Origin: Candidatus Anstonella stagnisolia
GTDB taxonomy: Archaea; Micrarchaeota; Micrarchaeia; Anstonellales; Anstonellaceae
Assembly (NCBI GenBank): GCA_902384585.1
Contig: CABMCJ010000004.1
Coordinates: forward strand, 62,001 to 126,000
Reading direction: 5' to 3'
Length of the DNA stretch: 64,000 nt
Shown: one piece after another, positions 1 to 8,795 of the stretch
How positions within the stretch are numbered: position 1 is the first letter of the stretch
How the letters are laid out: every line of letters begins with the position of its first letter
Position numbers and translations under genes: made by a program
The notes under the pieces: model-generated
Databases searched by the model: none
What the model saw: only the letters and a program-made list of their open reading frames with translations
Told to the model about the DNA's origin: nothing

Positions 1-113
1 TGGGTGGTCCTGCAGCATCTTTCCTTTGTGCTTTGTATGGTGCACCGATTGCTTTTGGTTTGTGGTTGATAGCTCAAATTCCTCTTGCCGTAGTAGTATT
101 ATCTTCAGTATAA
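1..113 (+). CDS. C-terminal end of a membrane protein (partial)
   Basis: Reading frame 3 is open from the window edge to a TAA at 111-113 and encodes about 36 residues. They are strongly hydrophobic with Gly, Pro and Trp at spacings typical of membrane helices (GAPIAFGLWLIAQIPLAVVV). The other two forward frames are poorer or stop early. The rest of the gene lies to the left of the window. It converges on the small basic gene at 138-476 with a short AT-rich gap. I cannot name the family from this tail; it could be part of the neighbouring membrane-protein locus or an unrelated gene. Confidence 0.45.
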   Translation, partial: GGPAASFLCALYGAPIAFGLWLIAQIPLAVVVLSSV

Positions 114-137
114 TCAACTTTAATCTCTGTCTTTTTA

Positions 138-476
138 TTAGCCCTTATCATTATCCTCTTCTTTCTGTTTTTTCCTTAGCTTCCTTAATTTCCTCTTTTT
201 CTTTTTCGCCTTCTTCCCTTCAATCCTCGCCTTTTCGCGCTTAACCGCCATTTCAAAGTCCGCGCGCGCCCTGCCCTCAATGTCATTTCCAAGAAGAAGC
301 GGGGAATTTTCCTCAAGGAGCGCAAATGGCGCTTTTTTCGCCCCAAGCGCTGCCTGCGCAGGTTTCTTGTCCTCAAGAAGCACTTTCTTGTCCCCTACCA
401 GCATGCTCGTTTTTGGGATTTCAAGGAGCTTTTTCTGCTCCTCTTCCTTGCGCTTCTTTGCAAAAAAGCTCTCCAT
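138..476 (-). CDS. small highly charged cytoplasmic protein, last gene of the membrane-paralogue operon
   Basis: This 112-aa protein begins at the internal ATG (MESFFAKKRKEEEQ), 20 nt after the stop of the preceding membrane gene; the longer ORF-track form would run back into that gene. The N-terminal third is Lys/Glu-rich, the middle contains an Asp-Lys segment, and the C-terminus is an extreme basic helix (KKAKKKKRKLRKLRKKQ) ending in an acidic tail. There is no signal peptide or membrane segment, so it should be cytoplasmic, perhaps at the membrane face or bound to nucleic acid. It is the terminal gene of the minus-strand operon that starts at 7675. I recognise no family and assign no function. 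Confidence 0.6.
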   Translation of the reverse strand: MESFFAKKRKEEEQKKLLEIPKTSMLVGDKKVLLEDKKPAQAALGAKKAPFALLEENSPLLLGNDIEGRARADFEMAVKREKARIEGKKAKKKKRKLRKLRKKQKEEDNDKG

Positions 477-496
477 GCATAAACCTCTGGCTTTTC

Positions 497-1585
497 CTAT
501 ATAAGCTTTATGAAGCCCCTGCCAATTTCCGCAAGGTCGGCACCCAAAAGCGCGCTTGTCTGGCGTATGAACGTGAAAGTGATAATCAGGCATACCAATG
601 GGTAGAATATCGCATGCAGCAGGAAGCCGGATGCAGTTGCGCCGCTTAGGTCCGGAATCCCAAACCCAAGCATGTTTGCAACCGCAGTTTTCACTTTGTC
701 GTCAACGGCCCCTATCCCGCTTTCTTCAGCCTTAATCCTTGCCCTTTGCACATAAATGTCTGATATGTTGGTGTAGCACGCGTCCTCTTCAAGCACAGAA
801 GGCAGCGACTGGTCAAGCTGGGTGCATATTGAATTTTTGGGCGCGGAGGCATAAATGAAAACATAGCTCATTGGGAAAACAAAATAGAAGCCTATTGCAA
901 TTGCAATCATCAGCCCGCCCGCGCCGCGCGTGGGCGCAAATGTCCGCAGTATTATCCCTATTGGCAAAAACAGGGACATCATGACCACTTCCACAAAATC
1001 AAGGAAGCGCAGCTGGACATAATTGAATATCATGAGGTACGTGAGATTGCCCGTAACATAATGCCAAATGCCTGTGAACGCCCCGTACACGGAGCCCGAA
1101 TGGCCCTCAGGCCCCGACACATCCATGGAATACTTTTCCACAGTCTCATAAACCGAATTAATCAAAAATGAAATTTTGTAGACCGTGCGCTCGCACTTGA
1201 GGCTCTCCACAAGGTATGCGCGCGCCAGCGTGAAATGGTCAATCGGCCCTGCCGGCCCCGCGCCTCCGGAATAAACATATGCGCTCTCGGTTATTTTCTT
1301 TGAAATTTCCCAGGTTGCGCTAAGCGCGCCTATAAGCGCAAGCACAAGCAAAAACATTGCAAAAACGTTCACAATCTCGGATTTTGCCCACATCTTCAGG
1401 TTCATCATGCCAAGCGCAATTCCTACCATGTACACAATTGTCGCAATTGCAAGCATCGCAAGCATGGTGAGGATGAATATTGGGAACCAGTTTGGTATTT
1501 TCACCATTTCCTCAAACTTCGCAGTAGCGGGCTGCGCCAGCAACAGGGGCATGAGCAGCAATATTGCAAATATTGCGCGCATCAT
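497..1585 (-). CDS. polytopic membrane protein, paralogue 6 of 6
   Basis: This 362-aa protein has a signal peptide (MMRAIFAILLLMPLLLAQPATA) and about six further membrane segments. It carries all three marks of the paralogous set: KMWAKSEIVNVF between the first two membrane helices (about residue 67), LRTFAPTRGAGG near residue 215 followed by a GFYFVFP helix, and the C-terminal tail LLGADLAEIGRGFIKLI. Its start overlaps the stop of the upstream paralogue (ATGA), and GAGGATGAT precedes it. A Cys-containing loop near residue 255 probably faces outside. It is the last membrane member before the small basic gene. The family is unknown to me; a VirB6/TrbL-like channel role is only an analogy. Confidence 0.8.
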   Translation of the reverse strand: MMRAIFAILLLMPLLLAQPATAKFEEMVKIPNWFPIFILTMLAMLAIATIVYMVGIALGMMNLKMWAKSEIVNVFAMFLLVLALIGALSATWEISKKITESAYVYSGGAGPAGPIDHFTLARAYLVESLKCERTVYKISFLINSVYETVEKYSMDVSGPEGHSGSVYGAFTGIWHYVTGNLTYLMIFNYVQLRFLDFVEVVMMSLFLPIGIILRTFAPTRGAGGLMIAIAIGFYFVFPMSYVFIYASAPKNSICTQLDQSLPSVLEEDACYTNISDIYVQRARIKAEESGIGAVDDKVKTAVANMLGFGIPDLSGATASGFLLHAIFYPLVCLIITFTFIRQTSALLGADLAEIGRGFIKLI

Positions 1586-2622
1586 ATCATCCTCGTAAGG
1601 TTGGTTACGTCAACCTCTTCTCCAAGCACCTTTGAAATGTCCTTTGCAATCCCTATCAAGAAAATAAAATCAATTATGGGCAGCACAACTGCAATCAGGA
1701 AATAATACACTGCAGCCCTGCTGAATATGCTTACTGCAGTGAAAAGTGACACCACGTTGCCCATGACGCTCATTATCGCAAGCACGGGCCCGCCTACGGG
1801 TATTTTAGCAAGGAAGGGATATGCCAACGAGGGCCCGAATAGAAGCGCCCCGTTTTTTAGCCCAGCCCATGCAGCATCCATGAAGCTCTTGAATTCGTTT
1901 GTGAGCGGCACGCGCACCAGCATGTCATTGAAAACTATCACAAGCGGGTAGAATATGAGCAATGCAAGCGACAGCCCGACCATTGCACCCCCGAACTCGC
2001 GCGTTGGCGAGAGCGCCCGCATAAGAAGCCCAAGGGGCAGGAAGAAATACAGCATCGCAAGGCGTATGTATTCCACAATAAGTTTCTGGGTTATGAACAC
2101 AAGGTAAGACACCATGAGCGTGGACATCATCACGGACACGAGGTTGGAAATTTGCGAAAATGCCCCAAGCGGCGCCATTGCAGAGCCCACTCCCAAGGGC
2201 TGGAAATTGAAGTTATACCCTGTAGTGAGCCCAAGCACGTAATTTGCAACCATCGCATACACGAAAACATCCTTCCCTACCTGCGTGCCCCATTGCAAAT
2301 AATCGTCCGCAACGTCGTAAACAGTCTTCCCGGCATACCTGTCATCAAGATATCCTGCATTGAGAACACATATGCCCGAAACCCAGCCAATTATGAGGGT
2401 TGCAAGTATTGCGGTTGCAACAACCTGGAAGAGCTCGGAATTTACCCACGCAAGCAGCTTTGAGTTCCGCATGAAATTCGCAATCATGTAAAGCACTGCA
2501 AGGCATGAGATTGTTATGAGCAACCCAAGGAACACGAGCACTTTCCAGTCGCCACCCAGCACATTAAGTGCAAAGTCCGGGGCTGCGCCCGCATGCGGCT
2601 GGCATATGTCTTCAAATCCCAT
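1582..2622 (-). CDS. polytopic membrane protein, paralogue 5 of 6
   Basis: This 346-aa protein has about seven membrane segments and no classical cleaved signal; its N-terminus (MGFEDICQPHAG) is short and extracytoplasmic-looking. I start it at the ATG at 2622, with TGTGAT just upstream, rather than the GTG that overlaps the previous stop. Family marks: LAWVNSELFQVV near residue 58, LMRALSPTREFGG near residue 210, then a GLSLALLIFYP helix, and the tail VLGEEVDVTNLTRMI. Neighbouring genes overlap at both ends, so expression should be coupled. The loop between the last two helix pairs holds conserved aromatics but no catalytic motif. Function unknown. Confidence 0.8.
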   Translation of the reverse strand: MGFEDICQPHAGAAPDFALNVLGGDWKVLVFLGLLITISCLAVLYMIANFMRNSKLLAWVNSELFQVVATAILATLIIGWVSGICVLNAGYLDDRYAGKTVYDVADDYLQWGTQVGKDVFVYAMVANYVLGLTTGYNFNFQPLGVGSAMAPLGAFSQISNLVSVMMSTLMVSYLVFITQKLIVEYIRLAMLYFFLPLGLLMRALSPTREFGGAMVGLSLALLIFYPLVIVFNDMLVRVPLTNEFKSFMDAAWAGLKNGALLFGPSLAYPFLAKIPVGGPVLAIMSVMGNVVSLFTAVSIFSRAAVYYFLIAVVLPIIDFIFLIGIAKDISKVLGEEVDVTNLTRMI

Positions 2623-2627
2623 AAATA

Positions 2628-3944
2628 TCACAGCAATTTTTCTATCGCGCTCAGGTCAATCTCGCTTCCAAGCGCCTTTGCAAGTTCCATTGTTATCGTA
2701 ATCGTGACAAATATGTTGAACACAGGCATTATCACGCTCACTATGAAAATGAAATATGCGACTGATTCCAGCAGGATAGGTATGAACGTCACAACGCCCG
2801 CTATGCTCAGCGCCCCAGGCCAGCTCACTGCTTTTGCAAGCAGGAAGAAAAATGCCGGCCCCATTATTTTTCCCCACACGTCCTGATGGATCCACGTCTG
2901 CCAAGGCGCCGAGCCCCCCAAATCAAGGAAAAGCGCTTTCATCGCCTTCCACACCGGGCTCTCTGTTGACGAATAAAGCGCAGTATCATATAAGCACAAG
3001 TGCCAAGGAGTGGTATCTCCCGTGAGCCAGCCCTTTGCAAGATTGCACTCGCCGCGTGTCCCTACCGCAAACTTTGGGACGCCGTACTTGTCATTCACTA
3101 TGTCCGCATTAAGGCTCACAAGGAAAGGATATACGAAAAAGAACCCTATGGCAAGTGCCAGCATGGTGTTCCCAATTGCCTTTGTGGGCTTGAACGCCCG
3201 TGCGAAAAGCGCAATTGGGAAGAATATGGCAAGCATGTTGCCCCTTATGAAGCACAGGAAGTATATCTGCGCAAACCATTCCCCAAGCGATGCAATTGAC
3301 AGGTTGAGGATTATGCCCAGCATGTCAAATATGGGCTTGAGCACGGGCACAAGGCTGAACCTTATGCCGTATCCCCATATTGCAAGCGAAGGCGTCTGGC
3401 TCATGAATGAAACCGTCATCGAGAACCACGTAAGCACCCCGAAATCCGCAATCAGGGTGTTGCGCACTGTGTTCCCATACCAGAGCGCCTTGCTTATGTA
3501 ATTCCTGCCAAAAGCATCCAAGCCGCCATAACTTGCAGTGAACATTGTAATTATTATGGCAGTTGTAATGACTCCCCAGAGCGCATCCTTGCACCATGCG
3601 CGGACTTTTGTGGTGGTGAATTGCGTTGCAAAAAAGAATTGCCCTCCCCCTGGTGCGAATACTCCTGACTGAGATACCCCTCCCTGCAATCCCGAGAGCA
3701 CGTACGCAAGCGCTATCAGCCCGGTAATGAGTGCAAATGCAACCAGCGTGGGCGGCAGCCATTTTTCCGTCACTGCCTGGGGCGTCTCATAGATTTTGCA
3801 TGCGTTTGCAATAAGGGGCGAATCATCAGTAAGCGTTTGGGATTGCCACAGGATAGGCCAGTCCCCTATGCCTGCTGCCCGCGCGCTGCCTGCAAGAAGC
3901 GCAACCAGCATAGCCAATACAAAAATTGATTTTTCTTTTCCCAT
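2628..3944 (-). CDS. polytopic membrane protein, paralogue 4 of 6
   Basis: This 438-aa protein has a signal peptide (MGKEKSIFVLAMLVALLAGSARA) and about seven helices. Its ATG overlaps the TGA of the preceding gene by one base (TGATG), a coupled start. Family marks: RAWCKDALWGVI near residue 136, FARAFKPTKAIGN near residue 250 with Lys in place of the usual Arg, a GFFFVYP helix, and the tail ALGSEIDLSAIEKLL. It has a larger extracytoplasmic loop with two cysteines between residues about 290 and 320 (RGECNLAKGW, HLCLYD) that could form a disulphide. It is the most divergent of the six at the PTR motif. Function unknown. Confidence 0.8.
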   Translation of the reverse strand: MGKEKSIFVLAMLVALLAGSARAAGIGDWPILWQSQTLTDDSPLIANACKIYETPQAVTEKWLPPTLVAFALITGLIALAYVLSGLQGGVSQSGVFAPGGGQFFFATQFTTTKVRAWCKDALWGVITTAIIITMFTASYGGLDAFGRNYISKALWYGNTVRNTLIADFGVLTWFSMTVSFMSQTPSLAIWGYGIRFSLVPVLKPIFDMLGIILNLSIASLGEWFAQIYFLCFIRGNMLAIFFPIALFARAFKPTKAIGNTMLALAIGFFFVYPFLVSLNADIVNDKYGVPKFAVGTRGECNLAKGWLTGDTTPWHLCLYDTALYSSTESPVWKAMKALFLDLGGSAPWQTWIHQDVWGKIMGPAFFFLLAKAVSWPGALSIAGVVTFIPILLESVAYFIFIVSVIMPVFNIFVTITITMELAKALGSEIDLSAIEKLL

Positions 3945-5221
3945 CACAACAACCTGCTTATCCCTGCTATTTCAACGTCCCCTCCAATAAGCGGGGAGAA
4001 TACCTTTATTGATGCAAGCATTATCATAAGCCCCAGGAACGGGACCACTACCGTATACACCATGAGCGTTGCAACATTGTCAAGCGCTCCGCCTGGGCCC
4101 AGAAGACCGTCATTTTCCCAAGAGTGCGCAAAGAACGTCGCAGACTTGAACGCCTTTACGTATCCCTTTGTGATTGAACTGAACACGCCGTCCCGTGTGC
4201 TTTCAAGCGCGCCCATGAACTGCCCCTTGCTCACGCTGTCTTCAGGCGTGCAGAAGTTGGCGGTTATTTTTTTGCTCACCTGCCCATTTGCATCAAAATA
4301 TTCGTCTCTCGCGCTGCCGGATGGAAGCGTTTCCACTGTACCGCTTCCGGTCGGGTCAGCCTGCTGCCCCACGCCCGCATCAAGGCGCAGGCCCATTATT
4401 ATCTTTTCATCCAAGCTTCCGCTCCCGCTGTTCACCCATCCACCGGTCATCTTGAAGAGCACGTAATCCATGAGCGCAAAGTAAGTGGGCAGCACTATGT
4501 AGAGCGCAAGCGCGAGCGCAACCAGCATGCCCCCAAGCTTCCTTGAGAAGAAAAACATGCGCAGCACAAGGCCCAGTATAAGGAATGTCGGGAAGAGCAC
4601 CGCAGCCGAGAGGTCTACTAGGAACTCAAGGAAGCGCGTTGCCATCATCATTTTTATCACAAGGTCAAACAGTATTCCTATTGTCTCAGAAGGTATGGCT
4701 AGCGCTATGAACGGGTTTATCGCGGCTATCGTGAAGAAATCCATGAACGTCTGCGATTTTGTGTTTATGTTTGAAAGTGCCGCAAAGTTCGAATACACTA
4801 CAAAGTTTTCCCTATTGAGCGCCCTTGCGGTCTTGTACAAAGTATCAAGATAATCCAGCCCAAGGCGCACGTGGCAGGGAGGCAGCATGGGCTTTGCATT
4901 GTCCCATGCGCCGCACACAATGTCATGGTTCAGCCTCCATCCCGCATCCGCAGGCTCCATGCTCACAAAAGTTGCCTCATAGAGCGCCTTTTCAACAGCG
5001 CCGGAGGAAAAGAATGCGAGCGCAACCGCTATTATAAGAACTGAAAAGCCCACCTTGAGCAGTTCTGTTTTCACCCATGCCTTGAGCCTCTCATCCTGCA
5101 AAAAGTACGCAACCATCCAGCCTATTGCCATCATTGCAATCCCAATCATTGCGCCTGCAGCGGCAAAGCTGCCCAGCCCGTTCTGCTGCCATAATACATC
5201 CAATGGGTATTGCGCTGCCAT
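3944..5221 (-). CDS. polytopic membrane protein, paralogue 3 of 6
   Basis: This 425-aa membrane protein starts at MAAQYPLDVLWQQNG, a few bases after the upstream stop. Family marks: KAWVKTELLKVG near residue 48, VLRMFFFSRKLGG near residue 225 (the PTR core has become FSR), an ALALYIVLP helix, and the tail LIGGDVEIAGISRLL. Between the PTR-containing helix pair and the last membrane segment it carries a long Gly/Ser/Asp-rich hydrophilic loop of roughly 120 residues, longer than in its siblings, probably extracytoplasmic. The size of this insert is the main way the six proteins differ. No enzymatic motif is visible. Confidence 0.8.
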   Translation of the reverse strand: MAAQYPLDVLWQQNGLGSFAAAGAMIGIAMMAIGWMVAYFLQDERLKAWVKTELLKVGFSVLIIAVALAFFSSGAVEKALYEATFVSMEPADAGWRLNHDIVCGAWDNAKPMLPPCHVRLGLDYLDTLYKTARALNRENFVVYSNFAALSNINTKSQTFMDFFTIAAINPFIALAIPSETIGILFDLVIKMMMATRFLEFLVDLSAAVLFPTFLILGLVLRMFFFSRKLGGMLVALALALYIVLPTYFALMDYVLFKMTGGWVNSGSGSLDEKIIMGLRLDAGVGQQADPTGSGTVETLPSGSARDEYFDANGQVSKKITANFCTPEDSVSKGQFMGALESTRDGVFSSITKGYVKAFKSATFFAHSWENDGLLGPGGALDNVATLMVYTVVVPFLGLMIMLASIKVFSPLIGGDVEIAGISRLL

Positions 5222-5225
5222 ATTC

Positions 5226-6158
5226 TCAATCCAGTTTCTGGCTCACGAATTTGAGCGTTGATTTTATGAACGTTACCGTAACCACCATGCTAAGCGCGGG
5301 CAGGAACATAGCCTGCAGCATTGCAAATGAAAGCAGCCTTATGGGATAAAACAGGTTTGTCTCAGGCCGCAGGAACCATATGAATTTTTTGATGCTGGCA
5401 GCATTTTCGCTTCCAAGGTTGCTATAATCCAGGGTTTCACCCTCACCTTGGGGGGTGCCATACACAGCATTATTGTACATGTATTGCGCAACCGTCTGGT
5501 GTATGTAATACGTGAATGGGAAAATAAAGCTGAATGCAAACCCGCTCACTATCATGAACGAGCCCGCATCCCGCGTGGGCGCAAAAATGCGAAGCAGCAC
5601 CCCAACTGCGATAAGGAGCGGGCACACTGCCTTCAGGAACTGCATGCCTATCTGCTGCGCGATTATGCTAGCGGTAACCGGCGTCATCATTGTGAGGGTG
5701 AAATCAACTGCCTTCTCTATTGTCTCCACCCCCGGGAACGCCGGCCACGTGACGCTCCAGGGCTGTGGCCCAAGCCTATACGTTATGCCGGCAACGTGCT
5801 GGAGCTGGAGCTTGAAGACCTCAAGATTCACAAGGTTCGGCACCATATACGTGTAGCTCACTTTCTGCAAGTACATCTGCGCATAGTCAAAAATGTCGTC
5901 CGCGCCGCTTAGCTGCTGCACGGATGCATCCACTCCCGCCTTCAATGTGAAAATGGAAATGAATATTATAAGGGAAACAAGCACCTGGTAAAGCTCGCTG
6001 CCCGCCATCTGCTCCCATTCGGGCTTTTTGAAGAACTGCGCAGCCATGTAAATAAGCGCAATGAACGTGACCATGAAGGAAATCGCAATTGGCACCATGG
6101 CGCTCACGCTCTGCGGATAGGCGGATTCAGCAGGCAATGCAAGCAATGGCAAATACAT
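5226..6158 (-). CDS. polytopic membrane protein, paralogue 2 of 6
   Basis: At 310 aa this is the shortest member of the family. GAGGT lies six bases before the ATG. The first helix (AMVPIAISFMVTFIALIYMA) is followed by the juxtamembrane motif EQMAGSELYQVL near residue 50 and a second helix. LLRIFAPTRDAGS with a FAFSFIFP helix lies near residue 195. The C-terminal tail is degenerate (TLKFVSQKLD) compared with the GGE-type tails of its siblings. Extracytoplasmic segments are rich in Tyr and Gln. It lies 17 bp after the stop of paralogue 1 in the same operon. Function unknown. Confidence 0.8.
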   Translation of the reverse strand: MYLPLLALPAESAYPQSVSAMVPIAISFMVTFIALIYMAAQFFKKPEWEQMAGSELYQVLVSLIIFISIFTLKAGVDASVQQLSGADDIFDYAQMYLQKVSYTYMVPNLVNLEVFKLQLQHVAGITYRLGPQPWSVTWPAFPGVETIEKAVDFTLTMMTPVTASIIAQQIGMQFLKAVCPLLIAVGVLLRIFAPTRDAGSFMIVSGFAFSFIFPFTYYIHQTVAQYMYNNAVYGTPQGEGETLDYSNLGSENAASIKKFIWFLRPETNLFYPIRLLSFAMLQAMFLPALSMVVTVTFIKSTLKFVSQKLD

Positions 6159-6175
6159 GTTCTACCTCATTTGTT

Positions 6176-7675
6176 TTACACAAGCTTCGTTATCCCGAAT
6201 ATCCTTGTCTCTCCCCCAATCGCCATGGAAATGTCCTTGAAGAGCGTGAGGGTTATCACTATGCTTATCACTATGAATATGAAATTCCACGTGAGGAACT
6301 GCGTTGCGACCGTGAGCTCGTCCGTAATCGCATCATAGAAATACGTGCCAAGGGCTGGCGGGCCGAAAACCGCCCCAAGCTGCGCAGGCATGAATGCCGC
6401 AAACAACCCGCCTATCTTGTCCACGTTGAATACCGCATTCACAACCCCAAGGAAGCTATAGAGGAACCTCTGCTTGAACCCTGCCCTTTCCACTCCCTTG
6501 TAGCTTGGCGTATTGTCCAGGACGTCCCCGCTTGGCGTGAAATATATCTCGTTTTTCGTTTTTTCAAGGCTGTCCACTGCCCCTCCCCACTTGTCCCACA
6601 GCTTTTCAATCGCAGCAGGGTCTTCGGTTTGCGCAGCCTGGCACATCTGCAGGGCATTTTGGTATTCTATAAAGTCCACGCGCTTTCCAATCATTGTATA
6701 CGGCATTTGCTCGGCGTGCGTGTCACCGGGCGCATAAGTGCCCATTGTCACATACGTGTCAAAGATGTACTTGTTTATCATTATGGAGGCAGGGTACACA
6801 AAATAAAACACCAGGCACACAGCTATCACCGTGGAACCCGTCTTCCTTGTTATCGGGATCGCGCGAAGCAGTATCCCAAATGGCAGGAAATACTTCAGCA
6901 CGCTCGCATATACAAATTCAAGCAGAACTTTCTGCCCCACGACCGTGACTATTGAGAGCCCTATCATGTCCACTATCACCGTGTGAGCCTCGCTCACCAC
7001 AGTAAGGCCCGCATGGAAGGAAATGGACACGCTTGGAAGCATGATTGAAGCCTGCGGCAGGTTTACCTGCGCACCCAGCGTGGAGAGTATCCCCAGAATC
7101 GTTTCAAGCTGCATCAGCGAGCCGTATATCTCAACAAGCCTTGGCAGCAGCACTCCCCCATCCCCTGTCTGGTGCGCATCCCAGTAGGGCTGGCACCCCA
7201 GGAAATAATCCGCCATTGAGAACATCGTGGGCTTGTGCAAGGGGTTTTGCGGGTCATCGTAGTAATATCCGCACTCCCCATTGTGCGCAAGCTGCTCCCC
7301 CGAAGTATTAGTATAAGTTATGTTTGGATACATCCGCTCCGCTGCAAGGCTAAACGCACCCAATGCCGCCACAATGAAAACGAAAATCACAATGGTATTC
7401 CCAAGTTCCAATACCTCGTTCTTTGCAAACGCCTTTATGGTGGGCATCTCCATTGCCTCGCCCGCCATATATGCTAGCACCGTAAACCCTATGCACACAA
7501 GCAGCGCAGGCGCAACAAACCACACAAGCTCGCTTGGCTGGCCCTTCTCATATATGAAAGGCAGGTCAAAAATAGAACCATACTGCCCAGGTTTTACAAA
7601 ATCCTGGCTTGGGGGAACTGTTGCAAATGCCAGGACTGGCAAAAGCACTAGGAAAAGGGCGACCAACTTGCGCAT
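6176..7675 (-). CDS. polytopic membrane protein, paralogue 1 of 6 (first gene of the operon)
   Basis: I start this 499-aa protein at MRKLVALFLVLLPVLAFA, a clear signal peptide, instead of the 33-residue longer ORF: a TATA-like GTTAAATAG lies 23-31 nt upstream, giving a leaderless transcript. Family marks: KAFAKNEVLELG near residue 83, LLRAIPITRKTGS near residue 280 with a VFYFVYP helix, and the tail AIGGETRIFGITKLV. Two hydrophilic, probably external, regions of about 100 residues (one with Cys, NTSGEQ and HNGECGYYYDD, another Glu/Lys-rich after the PITR helix) make it the largest sibling. It heads the operon running to 138. Function unknown. Confidence 0.82.
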   Translation of the reverse strand: MRKLVALFLVLLPVLAFATVPPSQDFVKPGQYGSIFDLPFIYEKGQPSELVWFVAPALLVCIGFTVLAYMAGEAMEMPTIKAFAKNEVLELGNTIVIFVFIVAALGAFSLAAERMYPNITYTNTSGEQLAHNGECGYYYDDPQNPLHKPTMFSMADYFLGCQPYWDAHQTGDGGVLLPRLVEIYGSLMQLETILGILSTLGAQVNLPQASIMLPSVSISFHAGLTVVSEAHTVIVDMIGLSIVTVVGQKVLLEFVYASVLKYFLPFGILLRAIPITRKTGSTVIAVCLVFYFVYPASIMINKYIFDTYVTMGTYAPGDTHAEQMPYTMIGKRVDFIEYQNALQMCQAAQTEDPAAIEKLWDKWGGAVDSLEKTKNEIYFTPSGDVLDNTPSYKGVERAGFKQRFLYSFLGVVNAVFNVDKIGGLFAAFMPAQLGAVFGPPALGTYFYDAITDELTVATQFLTWNFIFIVISIVITLTLFKDISMAIGGETRIFGITKLV

Positions 7676-7697
7676 CGAAGGCGATTTGCCTTGCAAG

Positions 7698-7706
7698 CTA
7701 TTTAAC
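7698..7706 (-). promoter_or_regulatory. TATA box of the membrane-paralogue operon
   Basis: Read on the minus strand the bases are GTTAAATAG, close to the archaeal box A. The centre lies about 27 nt before the ATG at 7675, which implies leaderless initiation and supports the short start. Confidence 0.5.
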
Positions 7707-7790
7707 TGTTGCGGGTGGTAACCAAGAGTTAAACCAAAATTCTCTCTTGAGCAAATATAAGAGAATTTCAGCAAAATTATTTACAGATTC

Positions 7791-8681
7791 CTATCCACAA
7801 TCCCGGCTCGCTTGCCAAATTTTAAAATCTCTTGCTATATTTTTTTTCAGTGTGCTTGATAAGTTAGGATCAAATTCATCCCACTTAGAAAAACCTTCCT
7901 GTTCAGATACAGGCAATATATTTCTTGTCACAATAACTCTAACTAAGTTTCGTGTAATTAAACCAAAACCTAGATCCTTGGCAGCACAAACTAATATATA
8001 AGGCGGATAAGGTTCCCCCTCGTAGGGTGGTTTAACTTGTTTACAACATTCGTACCCTTTTTCAAGTGCCACTTCAACATCTCTGTGCAATAAATCTCTA
8101 ACTGATGGCTCTTTTTTCATTATTCTAATTATTTTATCCCAGTTCTCACTATGTTTTACGTTATCTCCAAACTCACCAGACCATTTTTTGTTCCACTCAA
8201 TTGTTTTTATAGCAATCTCATAAAACTTTCTAATCTCAGTAAGAGCCGTCAAAACTAGTTCTATTCTATCTTTGCGTGGATCTCTACCAAACTCCCTTAC
8301 TCTCTTTTCTTTTTCCTTATCCAATTTCTCTTTAATATCCCTAATAGCTGCCGCCCTTGTTTTTGTTGAGTGCCACATCTTAAAAACTAAGGCAGCTAAA
8401 CTTACAATAATAATCTCAACTGATGCATTTTCTTGTCCAACCATAGTAGATGTCATCTGTTTCGGTTCTACTTTTAAGGCGAGGTGCAATTCACTAGTTT
8501 GTTCTGTGCCTTGTTCAACTTTCCTTTTTTGTTTTAGCGTTAAAGCTTGCTTTGCACTCCAAACTTCAAACAAGTTCTTTCCTTTCACAAACGGGCTAGC
8601 CTGTGATAAATGTGCAGGTGCATCTCTCCCAGTTTGCGCAGCCTGAAAAGTCCGATAACTCAGATTTTGCATAAAACACAT
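7791..8681 (-). CDS. orphan protein with one membrane segment inside the secretion-like locus
   Basis: This 296-aa protein has a hydrophilic N-terminal 85 residues, one probable membrane helix (ASVEIIIVSLAALVFKMW, about residues 86-103) and a charged, mostly helical C-terminal domain with a Cys pair (YECCKQ). A TATA-like GTAAAATATC about 24 nt before the ATG fits leaderless translation from the first Met. Its base composition is clearly more AT-rich than that of the surrounding genes, and it lies between the two divergent arms of the locus with its own promoter. That pattern suggests a later insertion or an accessory subunit. I recognise no family. Confidence 0.65.
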   Translation of the reverse strand: MCFMQNLSYRTFQAAQTGRDAPAHLSQASPFVKGKNLFEVWSAKQALTLKQKRKVEQGTEQTSELHLALKVEPKQMTSTMVGQENASVEIIIVSLAALVFKMWHSTKTRAAAIRDIKEKLDKEKEKRVREFGRDPRKDRIELVLTALTEIRKFYEIAIKTIEWNKKWSGEFGDNVKHSENWDKIIRIMKKEPSVRDLLHRDVEVALEKGYECCKQVKPPYEGEPYPPYILVCAAKDLGFGLITRNLVRVIVTRNILPVSEQEGFSKWDEFDPNLSSTLKKNIARDFKIWQASRDCG

Positions 8682-8764
8682 CCATTATCCCACGAATAAT
8701 GATATTTTACCTTATTTCACATAAAATACTTTTGGTCTGGGTATCTCTGCAGCTTAACCACAAG

Positions 8765-8773
8765 TATTTTTAA
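8765..8773 (+). promoter_or_regulatory. TATA box for the 8796 operon
   Basis: TATTTTTAA lies 23-31 nt before the ATG at 8796, the same leaderless geometry as the divergent membrane operon. This supports the start of the 1026-aa protein and suggests both arms are transcribed from similar promoters. Confidence 0.5.
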
Positions 8774-8795
8774 GTGCAAACGGCGCAATTACCTC

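Noticed and set aside
26-244. 72-aa ORF on the plus strand
   Set aside because: Overlaps the better frame-3 membrane tail and the small basic gene in antisense; Ser/Phe/Cys-rich composition typical of shadow frames.
6089-6955. 288-aa ORF on the plus strand
   Set aside because: Antisense to membrane paralogue 1; His/Tyr/Arg-rich composition and no promoter.
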